From: CAZHZT01 sp964537285
GTDB lineage: Bacteria > Bacteroidota > Bacteroidia > Chitinophagales > Saprospiraceae
DNA: 64,000 nucleotides
Reading direction: 5' to 3'
NCBI GenBank assembly: GCA_964537285.1
Contig: CAZHZT010000007.1
Coordinates: 15,915 to 79,914, forward strand
Shown in pieces: positions 54,423 to 62,024 of this stretch (its first letter is position 1; every line of letters starts with the position of its first letter). The notes below the pieces were generated by a model that was not told where the DNA came from, did no database searches, and saw nothing but the letters and a program-made list of their open reading frames with translations. A program made the translations under genes and the position numbers.

Positions 54423-54914
54423 ATGGAAGAACCACAACCCATCACACAGCTAATGGAAAAATTTGCCCAAGCAGGCAGCATTAAGTGGATTGGCATCCGG
54501 CCGGCTAAGCGACTGCCACTTAAAGAAGTGAAGCAAGTGGAAGTTTCTGCTGAGGTTGGCTTAATAGGTGACCACTACAGTGGGCAAAGCGGGAAGCGCC
54601 ATGTTACCCTTATTCAGGCAGAGCATCTTCAGGCGGTTGGCTCTATGATTGGTAAAGAAGTAAGTCCTTTACTAACGCGCCGAAATATTGTAGTTGAGGG
54701 TATTAACCTTCTAGCATTCAAAGACAAGCAGTTCAGAATTGGTGAGGAGGTTATTCTTGAGATGACGGGCTTATGTCATCCATGCTCCAGGATGGAGGAA
54801 AATCTTGGCCAGGGAGGTTATAATGCCATGCGCGGCCACGGAGGAATTACAGCCAGAGTGGTTAAAGGTGGCAGCATCCGGCTAGGAGATGCTATCTCTG
54901 TAGTTAGTAATTAG
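54423..54914 (+). CDS. MOSC domain protein
   Basis: A 163-residue MOSC-domain protein, a fold of molybdenum-cofactor sulfurases and related sulfur-carrier enzymes. Recognisable parts are GLIGDHYSGQSGKRHVTLIQ, LLTRRNIVVEGINLL and the conserved Cys region TGLCHPCSRMEENLGQGGYN. It is a stand-alone MOSC protein, so it may act on Moco-enzymes or in detoxification of reduced N-hydroxylated compounds. A 12-base match to the MITE end (CGTTCTTTGACA) lies just past its stop. Confidence 0.87.
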   Translation: MEEPQPITQLMEKFAQAGSIKWIGIRPAKRLPLKEVKQVEVSAEVGLIGDHYSGQSGKRHVTLIQAEHLQAVGSMIGKEVSPLLTRRNIVVEGINLLAFKDKQFRIGEEVILEMTGLCHPCSRMEENLGQGGYNAMRGHGGITARVVKGGSIRLGDAISVVSN

Positions 54915-54918
54915 TCAT

Positions 54919-54930
54919 CGTTCTTTGACA
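54919..54930. repeat. 12-base match to the MITE terminus before the ATP-grasp gene
   Basis: CGTTCTTTGACA is identical to one end of the complete elements, but similarity stops there. It lies 20 bases before the next start codon. It could be a relic or a chance TTGACA-like promoter element. Confidence 0.35.
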
Positions 54931-54949
54931 TTATTTGTATTTTCAATTT

Positions 54950-56005
54950 ATGCAATTAATCACCCGTTCCAACTTTCTGACAAAGCTGCTGCATTGGGAA
55001 TATTGGCCAGCTTCGGTTTTCAACATCCCCATTGTGTTCATGTGGCTATTCTTCGCTGCCAGGGCCCGCTCCCTTTTCTTCTTTACAACTGTAAACCCCG
55101 TAATAGAAACCGGAGGCTTTTTTGGCGAATCAAAGATCGATATTTTGAAAAGAATGCCGGAGGAGCTAATTCCAAAAACCCTTTTTATAGGCAAAGAAAA
55201 CCTATCACTCGAACGGATCGAGAAATGGATGGAAGAAGAAAAGCTTGAATTCCCCATTATTGTCAAGCCAAATATTGGAGAGAGAGGATTACTGGTAAAA
55301 TTAATAGATTCAGAAGATGCCTTAGAAGAATATCTAAAATGGAACCCTATCGATCTCTTGGTACAGGAATACGTTGACCTACCTATTGAAATCAGCATTA
55401 CACATTACCAAATGCCCAACGAAGGCAAAGGCCGGATTACCTCTGTATGCTTAAAGGAACATCTAAAAATCTGGGGTGATGGGAAACGCAATATCAAGGA
55501 CTTAATCCTCGCTTACCCCAGGGCAAGGCTACAATTGAGGCAGTTGAAGCAATTGCATGGCAACAGGCTGGAAAGGGTTCCTCCGGCAGGTGAGCAAATA
55601 GTACTGGTTCCCATAGGGAATCACAGCCGAGGAGCCATGTTTCTTAATGCCAACAAAGAGATTGACGAAAAGCTTACACAAGTTTTTGACGACATTGCTT
55701 CCCAAATGAAAGATATTTACTTTGGCAGGTTTGATTTAAAATGCAGCAGCTTTGAAGCACTTCGCCAAGGAGTGTCTTTCAAAATTCTTGAATTTAATGG
55801 AGTAGCAGCCGACCCTGCTCATGTGTTTGACCCCGGTAATTCTATTTGGAGTGCATACAAAGACTATTACAAGCAATGGAAGATTATTTACGAAATTAGT
55901 AAGTATCAACGCGCCAAGGGCATTAAGCCAATGTCTTTGTATGAAATGCGCGTAGCGTGGAAAAAGTATTTGAGCTACCAAAAGCAGCTTAAAGAATATG
56001 TTTAA
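54950..56005 (+). CDS. ATP-grasp family protein (D-Ala-D-Ala ligase-like fold)
   Basis: A 351-residue protein with an N-terminal hydrophobic segment (ASVFNIPIVFMWLFFAARA) and an ATP-grasp domain. ATP-binding parts are FPIIVKPNIGERGLLV and LLVQEYVDLPIEISI; the metal-binding end is YFGRFDLKCSS...FKILEFNGVAADPAHVFDP, with the expected D and E/N ligands. The ligase product is unknown. I chose the ATG at 54950, 35 bases after the MOSC stop, over a TTG upstream. Probably one unit with the MOSC gene. Confidence 0.75.
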   Translation: MQLITRSNFLTKLLHWEYWPASVFNIPIVFMWLFFAARARSLFFFTTVNPVIETGGFFGESKIDILKRMPEELIPKTLFIGKENLSLERIEKWMEEEKLEFPIIVKPNIGERGLLVKLIDSEDALEEYLKWNPIDLLVQEYVDLPIEISITHYQMPNEGKGRITSVCLKEHLKIWGDGKRNIKDLILAYPRARLQLRQLKQLHGNRLERVPPAGEQIVLVPIGNHSRGAMFLNANKEIDEKLTQVFDDIASQMKDIYFGRFDLKCSSFEALRQGVSFKILEFNGVAADPAHVFDPGNSIWSAYKDYYKQWKIIYEISKYQRAKGIKPMSLYEMRVAWKKYLSYQKQLKEYV

Positions 56006-56009
56006 TGGC

Positions 56010-56111
56010 GAGCAGAAAGTTTATGGCGAGAGCTTGCCTCATCAGTAATTCGTGTGACCAGGAAGGACGAACATACTGACGAGACAAGCTCGCTCCATAA
56101 ATCTTCTGCTC
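56010..56111. repeat. 102-bp imperfect inverted-repeat element
   Basis: Left arm 56010-56052 (GAGCAGAAAGTTTATGGCGA...) pairs imperfectly with right arm 56067-56111 (...CCATAAATCTTCTGCTC). The right arm includes GACGAACATACTGACGAGAC, which resembles the end of the GAGGCTGTCTCATAAG element at 3589. It lies just after the ATP-grasp stop. Confidence 0.55.
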
Positions 56112-56134
56112 AAAAATGAAGGATAATTATTACA

Positions 56135-56734
56135 TTGATTTTCATAGGAGCGGCACTGAGCTTTATAGGTTCGCTTCCTCCGGGCATCATTAGTTTAACG
56201 GTAGCTGAGACAACGCTCAGAAAGGGGATGTCTTCGGCATTAATACTTTCAGCAGGAGCCTCTTTTGTAGAGTTCCTTCAGTCTTTTATTGCTATTCGAT
56301 TTGCGGAATGGCTCAATCAGAATGGCATTGTGGGGAGCATAATTGAGATATTAGCCATCCCAATTTTTTTAGGTATTGGTATATATCATTTATTTTTTCT
56401 CCATGCATCCAGACCTTCAACCTCAGGTACAGATTCGGGTTTATCTGATTTTTTTAAAGGCATGTTCGTAAGCAGTTTAAACTTACTCGTCTTTCCCTAT
56501 TGGATTTTTTATGGATTTCTTTTTAAATCGAACGGGCTCATAGATGACCGCTGGTTCTCTTTGCTTATTTTTAGCTTTGGTGTAGGAATTGGCACTTTTT
56601 GCCTGCTCTGGCTTTATGCACTTTTAAGTCATCGAATAATTAGCCGTTTTCAAAACTTCGCACAGTCAATGAACCGAACAGTGGGGATAATATTTTTGAT
56701 ATTAGGGGTAGTGCAATTGATTCGGGTTATTTAG
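56135..56734 (+). CDS. LysE family translocator, start codon uncertain
   Basis: About 200 residues with six hydrophobic segments and the LysE-type N-terminus FIGAALSFIGSLPPGIISLTVAETTLRKG. It should export amino acids or related small molecules. The only nearby ATG (56116) is out of frame by one base: removing one A from ATGAAGGATA would give MRIIITLIFIGAAL, the expected family start. As read, translation must begin at the TTG at 56135 or another non-standard codon. Functional status is therefore uncertain. Confidence 0.75.
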   Translation: MIFIGAALSFIGSLPPGIISLTVAETTLRKGMSSALILSAGASFVEFLQSFIAIRFAEWLNQNGIVGSIIEILAIPIFLGIGIYHLFFLHASRPSTSGTDSGLSDFFKGMFVSSLNLLVFPYWIFYGFLFKSNGLIDDRWFSLLIFSFGVGIGTFCLLWLYALLSHRIISRFQNFAQSMNRTVGIIFLILGVVQLIRVI

Positions 56735-56800
56735 CGACTAGAAAATAGACTTGTTCTGTAGCTGATCAAACAACCTCCTTTTAAGGCATTGTTTAAAAAA

Positions 56801-57553
56801 CTATTTCCCACCCAGTTCCCGACGGTACTCAATTACTCCTAATTCCTCATTAATCCACATTTGTGCTTCGTACACTAAAGCAAAAGCATCATCGCCGGTC
56901 AAAGAAGGCCCGTAGTCAATGTCGACGATAGTGCGCCATTTGGAAAAGCAATCAATAAAATGATCAATAAAGGTAGCATCCCCGATCCAATAGTCTTTTG
57001 AATCACCATATTCTATAGCACAAGGAATCATTGGGATGCCTTCACTAACCGCCACGCGGAAAGCACCGGAGCGAAAGGGAATCGTGCTGTTGATTACTGC
57101 TGTAGTAGTTCCTTCGGGATAAACCAGTACTGAATGCCCTTTTTTAAAAGCTTCCCGAATTGCATCCAAGGCATTTTTGCGGCTTTGATTACTTTCTCTT
57201 TTAACGTAGACTATACCGCTGAGCTTTGCTCCATAACCAATGAGCGGCCATTTCCGGACCTCTGCTTTGGCCACAGGAAATACTTTTGCATGGCTCAATA
57301 CAACGATTGGATCAAGATAAGATCGGTGATTACTAACTAATAAATAGGTAGTTGCCTCAGGTTTTCCGACTACCGTGAGCTTAATTCCAAGGATAAACAT
57401 CATCGTTCGAGCCCAGGCTCGCCGAATTTGGAGCGCAACCCGAAGGCTATATTTTCCGAAAACCCCTGATAAAAAAATAAGCAAAACCGTGATGGTTGTC
57501 AAAATAACAAAAAGCAATAGGCGAATGGCGGCAATAAATTTTCCTAGAAGCAT
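56801..57553 (-). CDS. PlsC-type 1-acyl-glycerol-3-phosphate acyltransferase
   Basis: A 250-residue membrane-bound acyltransferase of phospholipid synthesis. N-terminal transmembrane helices (about 5-40) precede the NHxxxxD motif SNHRSYLDPIVVLSH near residue 76 and the lyso-lipid-binding motif LVYPEGTTT near 147. The length is typical. It is downstream of the PBP1A gene on the same strand, separated by the 168-bp inverted-repeat element. Confidence 0.9.
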   Translation of the reverse strand: MLLGKFIAAIRLLLFVILTTITVLLIFLSGVFGKYSLRVALQIRRAWARTMMFILGIKLTVVGKPEATTYLLVSNHRSYLDPIVVLSHAKVFPVAKAEVRKWPLIGYGAKLSGIVYVKRESNQSRKNALDAIREAFKKGHSVLVYPEGTTTAVINSTIPFRSGAFRVAVSEGIPMIPCAIEYGDSKDYWIGDATFIDHFIDCFSKWRTIVDIDYGPSLTGDDAFALVYEAQMWINEELGVIEYRRELGGK

Positions 57554-57588
57554 AACATTTGGTGTAAATAAGGTTCTTTTCCGATTCG

Positions 57589-57756
57589 ATGAAGAGGCTG
57601 TCTCATAAGTAGATTCGTTTGGCTTGGGGTAGTATTTTCTATTGAGAGGCGTTCTTTTTTTTAAAATTTAATGAAAATTAAAAAAAAAGAACGCCTCTCA
57701 AAAAAGAAAATTTCCCGCTAAGCGCAACGAACCTACTTATGAGACAGCCTCTTCAT
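57589..57756. mobile_element. 168-bp MITE-like element with 31-bp terminal inverted repeats
   Basis: Termini 57589-57619 (ATGAAGAGGCTGTCTCATAA...) and 57726-57756 are near-perfect complements. An inner inverted repeat (TTGAGAGGCGTTCTTTTTTT and its complement) flanks an A/T-rich core. A solo right end of the same family is at 3589-3652. No target-site duplication is obvious. It lies 34 bases past the PBP1A stop. Confidence 0.7.
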
Positions 57757-57790
57757 TATTATTTTTTATAGTTCTTTACTGAAGGCAATA

Positions 57791-60175
57791 CTATTGCCCT
57801 CTCCGTTTTTTAGAGTTCAATGGAAAAATAAGAAACTTTTTCCACTTATCATTCTTTTTCTGTTCTTTTAACTTTCTAAAATAATCAATCAACGAATCTA
57901 TAGGCTCACCGATTTCAGGTTCTGGTTCCTCTTCCCGGAAGGGAGGGCAATTCATTTCTTCTAGCAAATAATAAGGAATTTCAGGGAAAAAAGCATCTAA
58001 ATAAGGCCGGGAAGCCCGGTCGTTTTTTAGAGAAGCCATGAAATGGCCAAAAATAGGTAATGCCGTACTAGCCCCTTGCCCTAGCCGTAGGGACCGAAAC
58101 CGGACCGAAGGATAAGCTCCACCTACCCAGCATCCTGCTACTAATTTAGGGGTAAACCCAATAAACCAACCATCGGCCTGCGATTGGGTAGTTCCCGTTT
58201 TTCCGGCCAGATCATTAAAAAGGCCAAATTCATAGCGTAACTTTCTGGCGGTACCACTATCTACAACGGCTTCCATCATATGCCTGAGCATGAGTGCATC
58301 TTCTCTATTCAATACGCGCTTTGGCGAGGCAGCACCTTCCTGATCAACTAAAACATTCCCATTATTATCTTCAATACGCAAGATAAATATAGGATCGACG
58401 CGCATACCGACATTGGCAAAAGTTGTATATACTTGTATCATTTCCAGTAAAGAGAGCTCTGCTGTACCAAGAGCAATGGAAGGCACTTCAGGGATTTCAC
58501 TATCAACTCCTAATTCGTGAGCCAATTGAGCTACCGCCTCCGGCCCTGTTTTTTTGATCAAGCTTACGGCAATTGAATTAACCGATTTGCTTAAGCCCCC
58601 GGCCATAGAAAACTCACCTCCATACTGTCCATCTGCATTTTCAGGTTTCCAGTTCTCATCCTCTGTATAAGTAACCAGGCGATTTTCAATATATTCACAT
58701 GGAGGGATCTCTTGCTGGAGGGCACAGGCATAAACGATAGGTTTAAAAGTAGATCCCACCTGCCGTTTAGCCAAAACGTGATCATATTGAAAATACCGGT
58801 GATCAATACCGCCCACCCATGCTTTAATGTGGCCGGTTTGAGGTTCCATAGCTAAAAAACCCGCATTCAGTAATTGATAGTAATAACGAATAGAGTCGAT
58901 CAGGCTCATTTCTGTTTCATTTTTTGCATTCCATGAAAAAACGTTCACTCCCCTTGGCAGGCTGGCCATAGAATCCAGTTCAGATTTACTAAGTCCCTGT
59001 TTTTTCCATCGTCGATATTCTTTGTTTCGATTGAGAAACTTTTGAAGATCTTTATCTTTGAGTAATTGCCTTTTCGCCCAGTGTTCATCAAAGGTTTTCT
59101 GTAAGCCAGCCATATGCTTTTGTACTGCTTTTTCAGCATAAGCCTGCATAACAGGATCGATGGTGGTGTAGATTTTTAGGCCATCGGTGAATAAGTTGTA
59201 GTCTTCACCATCTTCTTTTTTAAGTCCTTTTAATAATTCAGCAGCTTTTTCTTTAACAAATGCTCTAAAATAGGGCGCTATTCCGGCATGGTAATTTTCG
59301 CGTTGAGGGTTCAAGGTCAATTCAAGCTCCAGCAAGGAGTCCAGTTGAGCTCGATTTAAATAATTATATTTAAACATTTGAAAGAGCACTAAATTTCGCC
59401 TTTTGTATGCCAGCACTTTATTTCTAATAGGGTTGTACCTGGAAGTGCCTTTCAGCATTCCGGCCAAAACCGCGGCTTCCTCTATTTTGATATCCCGGCT
59501 ATTAGAATTGAAGAACTGCTTGCAAGCCACTTCTACTCCAAAAATATTTCCGCCAAAAGGCACAGTATTTAAATACAGTTCCAGTATTTCTTCTTTAGTG
59601 TAAATAAGTTCCAGTCTTCTCGCGATGGTTATTTCCCGGAACTTATTGATTGGCAATGAAAAAAGGCCATATCTCTTCCGTGGATATAAATTTTTTGCCA
59701 ACTGTTGTGTAATGGTGCTTCCTCCTCCCGAAGCCTCATCACCAATAAGGATAGACTTAAACAACACCCGCATCATAGCACGCCAATCGATTCCCTGATG
59801 ATTAAAAAAACGCACATCTTCGACTGCAAGCACTGCTTCAATTAAGTGAGGAGCGATTTGATGGTAATCTACAGGCGTGCGGTTCTCGACAAAAAACTTC
59901 CCCATAGATTGGCCGTCGGCGGCGTATACTTCAGAAGCTTTGCGCTGTTCGATGTTTTGGAGCTCAATGTAAGAAGGCAAGGGGCCTGTGAATTCCCAAA
60001 GTACGAGCGCCCAGAGAATACCGAACAGGAGTAGCCCGCTCAAAAGGGCCAATGCCATTGATCTGAGGATGATTCTTCGCCAACGCAGACTTTTTAGCCA
60101 TGGGTATAGGCTTTCATTTAACCAATGCCCGGCCCTTGATAATATATTGTTCCACTTTTCGTTCCTATTTTCCAC
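57791..60175 (-). CDS. Class A penicillin-binding protein (PBP1A)
   Basis: A 794-residue bifunctional peptidoglycan synthase. An N-terminal membrane anchor (about 35-60) is followed by the GT51 glycosyltransferase domain, with EDVRFFNHQGIDWRAM (catalytic Glu near residue 118) and GGSTITQQLAKNLYPRK. The transpeptidase domain has the active-site Ser in GSTFKPIVYA, SKSVNSIAVSL, and KTGTTQSQADGWFIG. All catalytic motifs are intact. It polymerises and crosslinks the cell wall. Confidence 0.95.
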   Translation of the reverse strand: MENRNEKWNNILSRAGHWLNESLYPWLKSLRWRRIILRSMALALLSGLLLFGILWALVLWEFTGPLPSYIELQNIEQRKASEVYAADGQSMGKFFVENRTPVDYHQIAPHLIEAVLAVEDVRFFNHQGIDWRAMMRVLFKSILIGDEASGGGSTITQQLAKNLYPRKRYGLFSLPINKFREITIARRLELIYTKEEILELYLNTVPFGGNIFGVEVACKQFFNSNSRDIKIEEAAVLAGMLKGTSRYNPIRNKVLAYKRRNLVLFQMFKYNYLNRAQLDSLLELELTLNPQRENYHAGIAPYFRAFVKEKAAELLKGLKKEDGEDYNLFTDGLKIYTTIDPVMQAYAEKAVQKHMAGLQKTFDEHWAKRQLLKDKDLQKFLNRNKEYRRWKKQGLSKSELDSMASLPRGVNVFSWNAKNETEMSLIDSIRYYYQLLNAGFLAMEPQTGHIKAWVGGIDHRYFQYDHVLAKRQVGSTFKPIVYACALQQEIPPCEYIENRLVTYTEDENWKPENADGQYGGEFSMAGGLSKSVNSIAVSLIKKTGPEAVAQLAHELGVDSEIPEVPSIALGTAELSLLEMIQVYTTFANVGMRVDPIFILRIEDNNGNVLVDQEGAASPKRVLNREDALMLRHMMEAVVDSGTARKLRYEFGLFNDLAGKTGTTQSQADGWFIGFTPKLVAGCWVGGAYPSVRFRSLRLGQGASTALPIFGHFMASLKNDRASRPYLDAFFPEIPYYLLEEMNCPPFREEEPEPEIGEPIDSLIDYFRKLKEQKKNDKWKKFLIFPLNSKKRRGQ

Positions 60176-60309
60176 TGATCGATCTATTATTTTTATTTAA
60201 AACGCAATATTTCCACATCAGGTAACCCGGGAAGTAGCATTTTAACGATTTATTTTATTCTCAAGCCAAATTTAAAACATTTTTTTTAAAATAAAAATTT
60301 TAAAACATA

Positions 60310-60340
60310 TTGAAAACTTAATTCTTCCCCTCTAAATTTG
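60310..60340 (+). promoter_or_regulatory. Bacteroidota-type promoter before the GH3 gene
   Basis: TTG at 60310-60312 and TAAATTTG at 60333-60340 are separated by 20 bases, matching the Bacteroidota -33 (TTG) and -7 (TAnnTTTG) consensus. The predicted transcription start is near 60346, about 46 bases before the ATG at 60392. The rest of the divergent gap is AT-rich without other recognisable features. Confidence 0.6.
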
Positions 60341-60391
60341 CATCATTCCCCATTAAACTGCAATTTTCGGAAAAATTTACCTGCGCCAGTT

Positions 60392-61915
60392 ATGAGAAAA
60401 AACATAAATCAACTTTTTCGATGGTATCTTCGCCAGCGCATGCGCCGTATAGAACGATTTAAAAAGTATCCTCAGGAAGTTCAGAACAGCTTCCTGGTAC
60501 ATGCGCTTCGCTTTAACCGGAACACAGAATGGGGGCGCAAACATCAGTTCCGGAATATTAAAAACCCAAAAGACTTCGCGAAACACGTTCCTATCCAGGA
60601 TTATGAATCGCTGAAACCTTACATCAACCGCATGATGCATGGCGAAAAAGATGTGCTTTGGAACGGACAGGTGAAGTGGTTTTCCAAATCATCCGGAACA
60701 ACCAACGATAAAAGTAAATTCATCCCTGTTACCGGGGTGAACCTCCGGAATTGTCATATAAGAGGCACCTGGGATACCATGACCTTCATGTATGACCAGA
60801 ACCCGAATGCCCGCCAATTCGAGTGCAAATCGATTCTAATGGGAGGCTCACTCTCGACCTTCGAACCTTACCCCAAAACTCGTTTTGGGGATGTATCGGC
60901 CGTGATGATCCATCAGATGCCTTATGTAGGGCGCCCGTTCTTTACGCCTGATTTTGAAACAGCTCTACTTGATGAATGGGAAGAAAAAATTGAACGTATT
61001 GCCCAAATCACCAGCAAAGACCAGAACGTAGTGATGATCGGAGGCGTTCCGACCTGGACAATAGTGCTTTTCCGACGTATTTTAGAGCTTTCAGGCAAAG
61101 ATAATATCCTGGAAGTATGGCCCAATTTTCAAGTATATGTACATGGTGGCGTAAGCTTCACTCCTTACAGAGAACAGTTCAAGCAATTTTTGCCTTCGGA
61201 TAAGGTTTTTTACCAGGAAATTTATAATGCTTCGGAAGGCTATTTTGCAATTCAAGATGACCTCCATTCAGATGATATGCTGCTCATGCTGGACAATGGC
61301 ATTTATTACGAATTTTTACCTATGGAGGAATGGGATAAAAAGGAGCCTCAAGCAATTCCAATTAGCGAGGTAGAGCCTGGAAAAAATTATGCTGTAGTCA
61401 TTACGACCAATAGTGGCTTGTGGCGTTACCTGCTAGGCGATACGATAACCTTTACTTCTACCCGCCCTTACAAAATAAAAATTACCGGCCGTACGCAGCA
61501 ATTCGTCAATGCTTTTGGCGAAGAAGTGATGGTGGCCAATACAGACAAAGCGCTCGCCCAAACTTGCGCTCAATTCGATGCTTCTGTAGCAGATTATACC
61601 GTAGCGCCAGTGTATTTTTCCAAAAATGGCAAAGGCCGCCATGAATGGGTGATTGAGTTTGAAAAAGCTCCGAACGACCTGAATGCTTTCCGCTCTCAAC
61701 TTGATAAAAACTTACAACGAATCAATTCGGACTACGAAGCCAAACGTTATAAAAGCATGGCTTTGGAGATGTTGAACATCAAAAACGTCCCACAGGGCTC
61801 TTTTCACGAATGGCTTAAATCTAAAGGAAAATTCGGAGGGCAAAATAAGGTGCCCCGATTGGCCAATAGCCGAAAGTATGTAGAAGAAATATTGAATTTT
61901 GTGGAAGCATTGTAA
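60392..61915 (+). CDS. GH3 auxin-responsive promoter-like (JAR1-type) acyl-acid-amido synthetase family protein
   Basis: A 507-residue member of the GH3 adenylating family. The ATP motifs are KSSGTTNDKSKFIPVTG (near residue 95), NASEGYFAIQDD (near 295) and LWRYLLGDTITFTST (near 345). Plant relatives conjugate amino acids to acyl acids; bacterial members are common in Bacteroidota with unknown substrates. I chose the ATG at 60392 because it sits behind a good promoter; the open frame starts with a TTG upstream. Confidence 0.88.
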   Translation: MRKNINQLFRWYLRQRMRRIERFKKYPQEVQNSFLVHALRFNRNTEWGRKHQFRNIKNPKDFAKHVPIQDYESLKPYINRMMHGEKDVLWNGQVKWFSKSSGTTNDKSKFIPVTGVNLRNCHIRGTWDTMTFMYDQNPNARQFECKSILMGGSLSTFEPYPKTRFGDVSAVMIHQMPYVGRPFFTPDFETALLDEWEEKIERIAQITSKDQNVVMIGGVPTWTIVLFRRILELSGKDNILEVWPNFQVYVHGGVSFTPYREQFKQFLPSDKVFYQEIYNASEGYFAIQDDLHSDDMLLMLDNGIYYEFLPMEEWDKKEPQAIPISEVEPGKNYAVVITTNSGLWRYLLGDTITFTSTRPYKIKITGRTQQFVNAFGEEVMVANTDKALAQTCAQFDASVADYTVAPVYFSKNGKGRHEWVIEFEKAPNDLNAFRSQLDKNLQRINSDYEAKRYKSMALEMLNIKNVPQGSFHEWLKSKGKFGGQNKVPRLANSRKYVEEILNFVEAL

Positions 61916-61921
61916 GCCTGC

Positions 61922-61983
61922 TACAGCGTTTTAAACATGAGTCATCCCGAAAATTCGGGATGACTCATGTTTAAAACGCTGTA
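61922..61983. terminator. Very long perfect hairpin (30-bp arms, 2-nt loop)
   Basis: Arms 61922-61951 and 61954-61983 are exact complements (GAGTCATCCCGAA / TTCGGGATGACTC at the top of the stem). It lies between the convergent GH3 and TPR/ligase genes, so it can serve both. Confidence 0.8.
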
Positions 61984-62024
61984 CCAGAACCCATTCCGGG
62001 GATTCCCCAAATAACATAAGCTCA

